NCBI GenBank assembly: GCA_024305405.1
Contig: JAKNDB010000085.1
Location: 62,001-126,000, forward strand
DNA length: 64,000 bases
Reading direction: 5' to 3'
Origin: Dirofilaria immitis
Taxonomy: Eukaryota; Nematoda; Chromadorea; Rhabditida; Onchocercidae
A program made the translations under genes and the position numbers. This document shows positions 13,501 to 24,774 of this stretch, in pieces. The notes below the pieces were generated by a model. That model was not told the DNA's origin. It did not search any database and saw only the letters and a program-made list of their open reading frames with translations. Every line of letters begins with the position of its first letter. Position 1 is the first letter of the stretch.

Positions 13501-16500
13501 GTGTCATATTCTGCAACTAATTTAGGAATTTTCTTGCTGTCACTCATTATTTATTAACAAATTATGAAATGAAATCACAGAAGTGATCCACTTTTGTAAA
13601 ACACAATAATATTACTGAAAAACTGAACAGTATATCAAGAGTATTGTTTCGAATTACCAGTAATAACCACATCTAGAGATAAGCAAAAATCAGTGTATTT
13701 TCACTACATAGAGTTAGATCTCTAACTGAGATTACTTGCCAAATGTTTATAATTACTTTTAAAATTGTAGACGATCCCATAGTAGACGGACCCAAAGGCG
13801 ACCGTGTAATCATTGATTTTGGCAATGTCCCAGTAACTCGACCTATAAAATCACAAACGATGACCATACCAAAAAGCATCCAAAAATACAGCACTTTTAC
13901 TTAAATAACAGAAAGGAATTTCCGTTAATTCCAATTGTACAAATGTTTAAAAACATCAGATTTTATTAGCAAAAAGATATATCACTTCTGTAAAATATAT
14001 TGCTAATTTTTGGTTTACTGATATTGACTATTTACCAATGAATATTTGCCTTTTTCTGAATTAAAAAAAATAAAACTCCTTTACAGTAAAAATTTGAAAT
14101 TTTGCCACGACAAATATACATGGTGTAAATAACTTAGCAAAGCAATAATTTATATCATTTTTCATATTATAATCAATAAATTCCAAAATAAGTTAAAAAT
14201 GCTTGTAAAGCTTTTAACGTACAATTTCGATCCTTTGTGTCACGCTTGAAAATATTACGAAAGAATCCCCGATCTTCTTCTTTATTCAATTTCGATCGTG
14301 CATGTTCAACAACTGTTGAACTAGATCTACAAATTTTTTTCTTTCGTTAATTTAGTATTTAAAAATTTAGTATTTAAAAAAGGTAAAAATCATCGTACCT
14401 TTCTAAAACAGTGGTATTTCTGAAAGAGCATGAAATCACAATATGTACATATGTTAAAAATAGAAAAATTTTCATAATCAAATTTGTTCTCTTATTCACT
14501 CCTTTCTCAATCATCAACTTATTTCAGCTCATATATAAAGGTACGGATATAACCAAATTTCATACGGTGACTGTGTGGAAATTAAAATAAAAAGAAACAG
14601 TGAAAAACGGAAATACCTGACATGGTGATCGGCAGCTAGCTTCTTCGTCGGTGGTGGTAATTGTATAACGCGTCGCGGCGTTGCTAAATGATCCAAAAAG
14701 TTTTTGATTGTTGATGGGTAGTAGTTTCAAGAAGACTTTCCAGATCTGTAATATTGGCATGACAAGCTTCGTCTGACAGCGTTCTTTTTTCCTGCATGGA
14801 AAAGAATATAGCTTTAACCTACTGCACATAAGCCAAAAAATTTGCAAAATTAAAGTTGAAAATCGAGACATTTAGGAACATTCCAAATGCTCAACTCTAA
14901 AATCTAATTGTTTAAGTCGACATCACTGTGATCTATCTTTCCACGTTATCTTAAAACTAGGCCATCAAACATCCACAGTAACAAAAGAAATCAAGAAAAA
15001 TGTCCAACATGCATCCAAATTTTTTCAAAAATTGATAAAATCGCAGCGAAAGAAAAGAACAAATATTCATGCAACTATGTGACGAAACTACAGCTACAAA
15101 CCTTTATCATTTATTACTTCCACACATCGTTCATCCACTTCTTCCTCGGCACTGGTACGAGCCGAGTCGCGCTTTACTTTACACGCGTTGACACGTTTCA
15201 GCTTGGGACTTGCGTTATGAACTGGTAGGCGATAAAGCTTTAATAGGTCAGGCGTACTTTTCGATGGTACTCGTTGTTGCACCGGGCAACATTCAGCGCG
15301 GTCGAAATTTTCATTTTTCAATGTAAATTTTTCGGAATTCGTGGAAGTGTAGCAAATCCTAAACTGTCGTCGACATGCTTAATATCGGAGACTAGAGATA
15401 ACTGATCCGTTGAACCGTTTAACAAGGCACCATTCAGTGCTATTCCTGCTCCTCTGTTAAGAGCTAAAAATACAAATTCACGATACCAAACACAGTTTTC
15501 GACATCACTACGATATTAGTAAAATCATCGCTACATCCATTAAACGAATATCCATTAATGTCATTTTCAACGCCTTATCAACGCCATCACTGGAAACTAG
15601 CACTGTTCATACCAATACAATACACAGAGGAACATTAAAACACTTTTACCTTATAAAATCTTATATAACTCATATCCAAGATAAAACAACAGTACTGCAG
15701 CAATATTTCACAACAGAAAACAATTAATGATGTTCCTGAATTTTGCAATGTTAAATATAAAACAGCATTCGATAACAACAAACACTTACATTCGATCATT
15801 TGCATATTCTTCGTTAGTGAAATCTCAGTTTTCAGATCTAAAAACAACTTTATTATATTTCCGCACTGCGAAAATGATAACGTTATCTGGGTGAGTTAAA
15901 CAGTCATTCTTGGTCAACACAACAAGCAGTGTTTCTTGATATAAGTTTGTTATAAATTATTAAGAATAGAGAAAAAATTCTTTATCAAAATATAAACTTC
16001 AGTGTGACTTACACTGTTATGTCAAATTGCATCACTCTTCATTAAATGATAATTCATAACTAATATGAGGTAGAAATGGTAACAAATTAAAAGAGAAAAA
16101 TAGTTACGGTAAAAACTTACCGTATGGTTTGGAAATATCCTCGCATTTCAGATGTTGCCGTCTTTTTGGTGGCTGTGGTTTTTCCTTTGGTGGTCTTTCT
16201 GACAGCGTCTGTTGCAATTCGAAAATCATTGTCTTAAGCTTCAATTCCCTTTCACCTTTTTTAAGCTGCAAAAAACGATGAAATCTACATGAAACTGCGA
16301 CTTATTCTTGCCCAAAATGCCTGAACCTAAAGGCTACGAGATATTCCAGAAAAATATTTTGAACGATTTACTTTTCTTCCCGTTTCTGCAATTCTTCTGC
16401 TTTTCGTGCCATTTCCTTGCAATTGATGATATTTCTTCCATCATACTTTTCCGTAGAGTGTTCAAACTGCTTTCCAAGAACTAGAAATTGCGAAAGTAAT

Positions 16501-19500
16501 TAATAACAACAATTTCTTTGGGATCAAAAATCATAAAAATCCGGATAATTCAAACTAAGTATGAAACGGATTACATCAGCGTATGCCGAATACAATCACA
16601 TATTTACATAAAAAAAGCTCAAAATATTAGCCGTCACATTCTTCTATTTATTTGATTCGGTAGAATCATTACTAATGATCAGTTGAATATTAATTCAAAA
16701 TAATAAGCATTTCAATGAAAATTATATTTACAATACCTTAACAGAACCTACCGTTTGATCGTGTGGATCCGTTGTCCGGAATTTATTGCCAAATCTCTCT
16801 AATTCACCAATTAATTCTTTGAAAGTTGGCCTCTCTAATGGATCGTCACGCCAACAACTTTCAATTATTAACCTCAAATCTGGTGGACATGAAGAAGGGA
16901 TTTTTGCTTCACGAAAGTTCCAATCTAGAAATACTTCGCTCATTTTCGTGCATACATTAATTGCACGATGCACTATCAATAAAAAATATATTATCATGGA
17001 AAACAAATTGAACCTGCAATTGCACAGCTCCAGGACCCAAACCTTCGAAAGGTGTTGCACCAGTTAATACTTCCCAAAGAACGAGGCCAAAACTCCAAAC
17101 ATCCATTGCTTTGGAACATTTCCGGTCACGGATTACTTCCGGTGCAAGATATGGTACTGTGCCCACAACACTCATTCTGAAAACTAAATTTGTATGGAAG
17201 TGTTAAGTTTTACTATTGTTGAAACTTTAAATAATTATAATTTCTTGACGAATTAATATAAACACATTGTGTCTCATGCAGAATAAACTGACGTTAGTAT
17301 CAACAAATAGAAAAGATTTAATTTTTTTCATGAATTTCAAATAAAATCCTACCTACAATCAGCAACCCTCAACTTTTTGATAGGCCAAGATCGGCAATTT
17401 TTAAAGTAAGGCAGTTTAGTGCTGAACCGTCACATTTCTGGCAAACACCATTCTTGGCTTGTAGAGAGTGAGCCAGTTGTTCATCACTGCTTGCCTCCAC
17501 ATGTAACAAACAATCACAAACTTTTTCCTTGATAAGAACTGAAAATCAACGTTTCCGTTAGAAGAAAGAAAATATAAAATGAAATTTTCAATCAAATAAT
17601 ATCACAGAAGAAATATAAAAAGCAGTTCAGAATAAAATATGATTTTAGTGCTACGCACTGTTCTATCTATTACATGCAGTGCGGAAATTTTTAGTCGATG
17701 AAAAACATTCATCATAACGTAATGAAATATATTACAAGTACCGAATTTTTCTAAACTATGAAAAATATTTATAAAGATATTAAACATGTCCTAATTAAAT
17801 AATTTAAACAATTTACAATAATAATATCCTATATAATAAATAGAAATTACTATTTTTGATTAACATAAATGAAGTAAAAGAAATCTTCTAACAAACAAAA
17901 ATTACCATTGGCCGCCTTTAAATCCCTATGAAGAACATTCAAACTATGCAAATAACTCATTCCGCGTGCAACTTGAATACCCCAGTTACTGATAATTTCT
18001 TCCGAAAGTGATATGTTCTTCTTACTAGAACATATTTTTGCCAATGAGTCTAAAAAATTCCATATATTATTGTGAAAATCGTGGAAAGCTACTTTTAAAA
18101 GCCCAGTCATTTGATACGTACTACAGTCAGACGAACAAACAGGGTATCAAAATAAAAAGACAAAGATATTCTCTAGAAGAGCTGTTTTATTTCATTTACT
18201 TTCCTCTTTCTCTTTTCCCTAATCTTCGTTCCCAATCACCAAATTTCAAAAATAAGCGTATAATAAAAAGCTTGAACTTAAAGCTAACCTCTACAAAGTT
18301 CAAGAACTAATGCGGGTTCATCCCCAATAATAACACCATACATTTCGACAATATTTCCATGATCCAACATTTGGAAAATACTAGCCTCTTCTCGAACTGC
18401 TGAAATATTTAGACTAGCATTGGATAGACACTCGAAATAGGTTTCATCATTCCTGACAGGTGAAATTTTCTTACTATGAAATCCTTTCCTTTCTCTCTGT
18501 CTTCATAAGTAAAAATTCACATCCTAAAGTTCCCTACAATGTAATAGAAATGCAAAAAAAAATATTCCAAGCATATATCTATTAATCGGTAATCAGTACT
18601 GTCAGCGGTTAATTATTTTGGAGATAATAGTTTGTACGCTTTCATTTTTGACTTTTGAAATACATCACAATTGCCGAATTGAAGAAAATTTCTAAAATTA
18701 GCTAAGCAATAACTCACCTTCCAATATTTCTTTCTTACTAAATTTTGAATGTGGAATTTTCACGGCTACTTCCTGCAAAAAAGTATTTAAAATATCAAGA
18801 TGAGTTCTGAACATCATCAAACCAAATGACGACATTACTCAGGATAAGCTGCTAACATTTTCACTATGAATTTCTTTTAAATTTCCAATGAAAAATAATA
18901 CCACATATTAGAATATTAACAAATAAAAATATCATTTTAATATTCAATAATAACAATTCAGCGAAACCGAAGAGTACATTTACACTAAACTTGGTGGATT
19001 ATGTCTCTCCGATTCACACTTCAGTTAAACGATAATATTTCCACCGTTTATGTGATGAGAGAAGAAATGATGACAACATACAAAATTATTTATGTTGTTT
19101 TTTCATGAAAAAATTTAACAACTAATGTAAACAATTCTTACCCTTCCTTTATAAATTGCTGATTTAACAACTGAGAAGCCGCCGGCTCCTAGCAAACCAG
19201 TAAATTGAACATCATTTGGATCGATTTCTTTCGCCAAACCTTTCGCTAATTGTACGTGATTTTGAGGAAAAATCCTTTCTTTCCACTGCCATCCAGTTTT
19301 TCGCCATACCACCAACCTTCTTCGCTGGAAAATAAAAGTAATCTCAGTTTTCATACTAATTTTCGATCTCTGACTAATTTCTTGATGCCAATAACAATTA
19401 GTAATCACATGTTCTATCAAAGATATTCCTCATTCTATTTAAGCTATATCGCAAAGAATATCATCTCGTCTTTCATAAAAGACAAAATTATATTTGCATA

Positions 19501-20887
19501 TTACTGATTAAAGTCAAACTTTCTAAATGGCAAACTATTTAGTGAAGAAGATCACCGCTATAATACTAAGTTTAATCTTTCTTATTAGCCTAAATTACTT
19601 ATGATTAAAATAAAACTTAATGTTGCCATAGAAAAAAAATGCTCTAACCCATCTCGACGTATCACTTTGATCGTTGCTCCACGTTTCAATTTCAATTCAT
19701 CCTTCCTTTTGGGCGTATAATCATAATTTGATTCAACAACAATTGATTTTTGCGGTTTCACATCATCATGACGGAACCGAACATCATCTGTACTGATTCA
19801 TATTTCGTTTAACTCATTTCAATATTGGATCATTTTTGCACATTGTATATCACCTCATTAATAACTTATCTATGTGTAAATCTTTCACACCCAGCAGTGG
19901 CAAAAACAGTACTGTATGTATCAAATAAATTTGAGATAATTTATAGCCTTATACGAAATATTTCCATAAAAATAAAGTTCGAATATATATAATTAAAGAC
20001 TAGCTGTTACCAGTATCAACACCAGCGAATATATCAGCAACAGAGTGTGATTTCCTTTTCGGTTGAGAAAATATTTCTGGTCGGTCGGGAACATTATCAT
20101 TTAATGATTCAATAGTACATGCACGCGAAGTTGATGGATGGCTGGCAAGTGTCTTCGGCAATAAACCCTTTTGAAAAAAAAAAAGGTGAGTTTATCCGAT
20201 AAAATGACTAATTAGAATAATGAAGCAAGAAAAGAGGGTCAATCAACAAAAAAACATGAATAAAAAAAAATTAATCCGTGCAAGATTCTGCTAGAAAAGG
20301 ACGAGTAAGCATCTGCAAAATGATCTTCAAAGCAGAGCGATTGCTTCAGAAAAACATTCTTTAGCATTATTCAAGACTCAAATAAAACAAATAACGTAAG
20401 AAATTCAAAAATTGTATTTCAGAATTCGAAAAATTAAGTATTTTGAGAACTGCTTATCTTTTATCTTCTTTATAGCTTATGCTATAGTCGATTAAGATCA
20501 TTTTTTAGAAATATATGGGAATATTAAGAGCTAAGAAATAATAGCTAAAATTTTTTCAAATCTTTTATTCTTGAATAATTATCAATCTTTTGTATTCTTC
20601 ATTCAGTAAAACCATTAAAATAAAAATTAATGTCATAAAATAAAAGTATCTAATGAAAAGTATAAACTTGTCATAAACAAAAATATAATAAGAAAAAATT
20701 ATGTAATAAAAGTTCCAAAAAGATGAAAAAAATTAATGTGTAATACCAAAATAGCTGGATAAAAATGAAAAATTACCTGCAAATCAATATGATTTGATGC
20801 ATGTGCCGTTCCACTTGATATATCTACAATCATCGGTTGATGGGGGCGAAAAAATGTTGGAGGAACTGGTGCTTCTGGTGACTCCAT
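10567..20887 (-). CDS. mlk-1: Mixed-lineage kinase (SH3 - kinase - coiled coil MAP3K), MLK-1-like
   Basis: Twenty-four exons, about 1,170 residues: 20887-20777, 20167-20011, 19787-19649, 19324-19142, 18772-18718, 18399-18289, 18049-17906, 17538-17353, 17176-17014, 16972-16737, 16480-16372, 16265-16121, 15463-15118, 14791-14617, 14326-14223, 13842-13757, 13510-13443, 12963-12712, 12556-12411, 12135-12055, 11757-11651, 11398-11316, 11117-10900, 10676-10567. SH3 at about 106-165 (NYDYTP, GWWYGE). Kinase at about 175-485: glycine loop GAGGFSVV, lysine in VAVK, HRDLKAAN, DLG instead of DFG, LAPEV, ERPTF. Then a Lys/Glu-rich coiled coil and a Ser/Pro-rich tail (RPQRPYTLDL). SH3 before the kinase marks the MLK class rather than DLK; in C. 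elegans MLK-1 feeds the MEK-1/KGB-1 stress and axon-repair pathway. About six single-base deficits in A/T runs must be allowed for; the exon 10 start and the exon 13 donor are uncertain. Confidence 0.93.
11840..11908. repeat. TA / TAA microsatellite in a kinase intron
   Basis: Runs of TATATA followed by ATAATAATAATAATA lie in the intron between kinase exons 20 and 21. Simple sequence, no coding content. Confidence 0.7.
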
Positions 20888-21934
20888 TTTTTTTTACTTT
20901 TTTAACGGAAACAAGAATCTAAATTTCAGAAACAAATTAAAATTAATTAAATCAAGCATAACAACGTAATTAAAATCAATAAATCATAAATTTATATTAT
21001 ATCTAAACGAGTTTTATCTCTCCTGCATAATTCTCTCAAGTAGGCAAATCATTTGATTATGTATATTCGATTCTATTAAAGCTTCATAAATCAACAATAA
21101 GTTGAGGACTAAAAGAATTAAAATTTCGCAAAGAACATTACTAGAAGATCTATATTATCTATACTAAATTCTATTCTAGGCTGGATAGATGAGAGTTTAC
21201 AAAGTACTGCATCTATGGAGATTCAATGAAAGTGTCTTATAAAGCGAAATGGCTTTACATACTAATATTTATGCTACTTTTTCTAATATTTATTCCATTA
21301 ATTTTTACACATATACATATGTATATAACATATCCATTTTTCTGAGCTAAAAAATTAAAAGATAACTATCAAAAAACTTTGTGATACTTAAGGAAAACTA
21401 ATCAAACCTGTAATTCCCGCAATGCTAGTACCCTAGAAAAATGATAATAAGAAATTCCAAAATGCCGACAACATGAACGAGCTGAAAAGTGCCCGGTGGA
21501 AGTAGTGGAAGTAATATTGATTCCAGCTGTATCGTTTGCAATTTATCGTTTCAGGACTTTGGACTGTAATGTGAAGCATAATAATCGAATATACGAAATT
21601 CTTATGGTTGTGGATAAGAGGCTGAATAGAATCGGTTAAGCGGTTATTGTTATATCGGCGAGAGAAGAGCGGGATTCTTGGAATTGCTAGATAAGGGATG
21701 GAAATTTCAAGTAATATTTATGTGATATTACTGGGGAAAATAATCATAATCTCGATATTATCAGATCATCTAATAGATCAGATCATATCATCTGTTTTAG
21801 TTAGTATGATGGTATATCTGAAAATAGCTATCCATTATCATCTGAGAAGTGTTATTAATTGTCAAATAATTTCAGCTATTATTTCTCCATTATTTTTATG
21901 CTTTATTTTATTTTCAGTTTGAAAGTTTAGCAAA
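20888..21934. promoter_or_regulatory. Divergent intergenic region between kinase and AP-1 sigma genes
   Basis: About 1 kb separates the minus-strand kinase start (20887) from the plus-strand adaptin start (21935), so both promoters must lie here or share it. The stretch 21480-21680 is less AT-rich than its flanks. No specific factor site or TATA box was identified. An open frame at 21698-21922 is low-complexity and not accepted as a gene. Confidence 0.45.
21911..21918 (+). promoter_or_regulatory. Candidate splice-leader acceptor or 5'UTR splice site for AP-1 sigma
   Basis: TTTTCAG ends at 21917, 17 bases before the AP-1 sigma ATG, after a T-rich tract. Acceptors this close to a start codon in nematodes are often SL trans-splice sites; an ordinary 5'UTR intron is the alternative. 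Confidence 0.45.
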
Positions 21935-23992
21935 ATGATGCAGTTTATGCTATTGTTCAGCAGACAGGGAAAGTTACGGCTGCAGAAATGGTATGTGGCA
22001 TATCAAGATAAGGTAAGTGATAAATATTAATTTTATGTGATGAGATAGGTAATCTGTGATCAATGATAAATAATAAAGATGCGGGCAGATAAGAGATATG
22101 TGGGATGCTGATAAGATGATAAGGTTGAAAAAATGCGTTTGTCGGAAACTTTATTAATAAGTGATATGGAAATAAGTAAGTAGGTCAACAAAACAATTAA
22201 GAAAAGACGACAGTGTCGAAATGGGGAAAACAATAGTGAAGGTAATTAATCAAATAAAGAGAATTAGGAAAATGAGTAAGCTCAAAAATGAGCAAATTAT
22301 TCAACGGTAGAAAAAAAAATTCGGAAATATGATTCACTGGATTGAACGAATCATAATACTAGATACTTATAGGTGAAAAAAAATTACTCGGGAATTAATT
22401 ACAACAATTTTGGCTCGGAAACCGAAGATGTGCGCCTTTTTAGAATATAAGGATCTTAAAATCGTTTATAAAAGGTTACGAATGGAAATATTAATTGCCG
22501 TAAATCAGTCATGTTATGTTTCCGTAGGAGTGATTCAACAAGTTGGACCATAGCTTAAATATTGTTCATTTATTTCATTTTTGTGATATTGTTCATTTAT
22601 TTTATTTCTATAATTTCTCTTTTTGTGATATTGTTCATTTATTTTATTTCTATAATTTTTCTATAATTTTTCATTTTGTCTAATTTTTTTGTTATGGCAT
22701 TATTCGCTCGCACTGCAATACTGAGAAAAATTTCTTTGGAAAGCATTTTTAAGTTTTGACATTATTTTTTCGAAATAATACTGAAATATGAACCGATTCT
22801 TAATCTCGTTGGGTTTAGGTATGCATCATTATATTTTTGTTGTGCAATTGAGCAAACAGATAATGAATTGTTGTGTCTAGAAATTATACACCGATTTGTC
22901 GAACTACTGGATAAGTATTTTGGCAGTGTAAGTTTAAGTTCTTCTATCATTATCTTTTTTATTCAGCATTTTTTCCAAAACTGTTATTTCAAAAATGCAA
23001 CCTTCGAATTATGCTCACTTTTTTAACTGATTAACTTTAATTTAACTGAACTATTAACTTTAATTCACTCATAGAAGTTTGTCCAGTTAGATGGTGACGT
23101 TCCGCGTAAAAGAGAAGTTTTGTAAAAACATAATAAAAGATAATATAACAGTTAATATCTTGAAGTACCACTCTTTATCAAATGTCATGATCAGAATCTA
23201 TAGTTACAAATTACAAGTGTATACGATTCGGAAATTTGTTACTTCATATCATGAGCCTTATCTTATATTTTCATGTTTCAAAAAAGGCACAAATTTCGTG
23301 GCAAGTTACTTATATTAATAATTTTGTGATGTTAGATTGCATTTTGCAGGTTTGTGAATTAGACATTATTTTCAATTTTGAGAAGGCTTATTTTATATTG
23401 GATGAATTCTTATTAGCGGGCGAAATACAGGAAACTAGTAAAAAGCAGGTGTTGAAGGCAATCGCGGCTCAAGATCTCATTCAAGAGGTTTGACCTACAC
23501 TCTTTTGTAATAGATGTGCATTGTTTATGTTGATTTATCGTAAACAAATCATGTTCTGTAAAAGAAAACTTTATCGTAAACAAATCATGTTCCGTAAAAG
23601 AAAGATGAATGATTAGTGTTGGATACTTGAATAATCTGCACAAATGATATTGCTAGTATTTTAATATGCATTGGCGATGAAAATTTGTATTTTTTATTAA
23701 GAATAAGAATACAGAGAACATTTGATGGTTGATAATTTTGCGGTTTACTAAAACGGTAAATAAATACTATCGATGATCTTGTTAATTAAGCATAAATGTT
23801 TGACTAGCGCTTAAGTCTAATTCCAAAGATCGGTACTGCTTCAAAAACATGTTGCAATTAAAATCAGTAATCTTGGTATATATGATTAATTTTCATTTTC
23901 TTATTATTTCGACATTCGTTTATGAGGTATTTATATTTCAATTTTAGGAAGAAACACCACAAGGATTCTTTGAGGATCATGGCCTCGGGTAA
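21935..23992 (+). CDS. aps-1: AP-1 clathrin adaptor sigma subunit
   Basis: Five exons: 21935-22012, 22373-22474, 22819-22927, 23350-23487, 23948-23992; about 157 residues, the usual size. The sequence follows the sigma-1 pattern throughout: [70 protein letters not shown], ending GFFEDHGLG. The CELDIIFNF block and the EFLL segment favour AP-1 over AP-2 sigma. It is the small core subunit of AP-1, which sorts clathrin cargo between trans-Golgi and endosomes and binds dileucine signals with gamma. In exon 2 an A8 run (22376-22383) breaks frame; ten A (or seven) restores it, and ten gives the family spacing. The start was chosen for the invariant N-terminal MM pair. The gene heads a same-strand cluster with TBCE and cyclin Q. 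Confidence 0.96.
22557..22680. repeat. Local repeat of TGATATTGTTCATTTATTT-type units
   Basis: The phrase GATATTGTTCATTTATTT recurs three times and TTTCTATAATTT twice in the intron between AP-1 sigma exons 2 and 3. Non-coding tandem duplication. Confidence 0.6.
23534..23604. repeat. Two-copy tandem duplication, about 37 bases
   Basis: TTTATCGTAAACAAATCATG with the following GTTC(T/C)GTAAAAGAAA appears twice in succession in the last intron of the AP-1 sigma gene, differing by a few substitutions. Confidence 0.65.
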
Positions 23993-24721
23993 TGATGGAG
24001 GCGCATCTCTGTCTTCTCGTTTTCAACTAAACTGGTAGATACAAATCTTTTGCAATCTCTGTTTCGGGCTGTCTATGCTGAATGGCTTTTTCATGTCATT
24101 TGTTTTTTATAGTTACTGTGATATTTTTATTGTGAAAGACCGGATATTATCGTATATTTTGGTTGTCATAATTTTTTATATAATAGGATGACGGAAAAGA
24201 AGAAGTGAAGCCTTACAGGTTTACTTATTTGTCAAATAAGTGTATGAAACAGAATTGGTCTAATTAAGTTTGCATATGCATATGTCGAATAATATCGAAT
24301 TGATAACATCAAGAATATCATATTGGGGATCTTAGACTGATTAGGCTTATCAAATTTTTAATTTGGCATGAAACTATTTAGATGATTTTATTTTTAAATT
24401 TTCATCAACAAATTTGATTTTTATTTTGTATTCTTCGCATTCCTTTTACAAATTGCTATCTCAATAAACTTCCACTTTATGCATTGAATGAGCAGTATAT
24501 CGCAACGTTTGACATGCGTTAAAAAAGTAATTTCTTTCTGGAAAGTTATTTTGTACTATTAGTACATTTAAATTTTCTAAAATAAACTTGAGCATTTCCA
24601 GATCGTCATACAAATGCATCTTTAATTGAATCTCGCAAGAACGATTGTTTTGTTTTAATGGGAACTGCATTTTTAAATAACTGAAAGCTAAGAGACTTAC
24701 GAAATAATGGGTGTGTTTTAG

Positions 24722-24769
24722 GATACCGAAAAATGGGTTGAAGTCGTGGAACTTAGTAACATAGATTAA
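24722..24769 (+). CDS. Possible alternative last exon of AP-1 sigma, or trans-spliced leader of TBCE
   Basis: After the acceptor GTGTGTTTTAG (ending 24721) a frame in phase 0 encodes fifteen residues (DTEKWVEVVELSNID) and a TAA. AP-1 sigma exon 4 leaves in phase 0, so joining it here would give a sigma subunit with a different acidic tail of almost the same length as the normal one. The stop is five bases before the TBCE start codon, so the same acceptor is equally well explained as the SL site of TBCE, with the short frame accidental. Confidence 0.3.
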   Translation, partial: DTEKWVEVVELSNID

Positions 24770-24774
24770 TAGTG

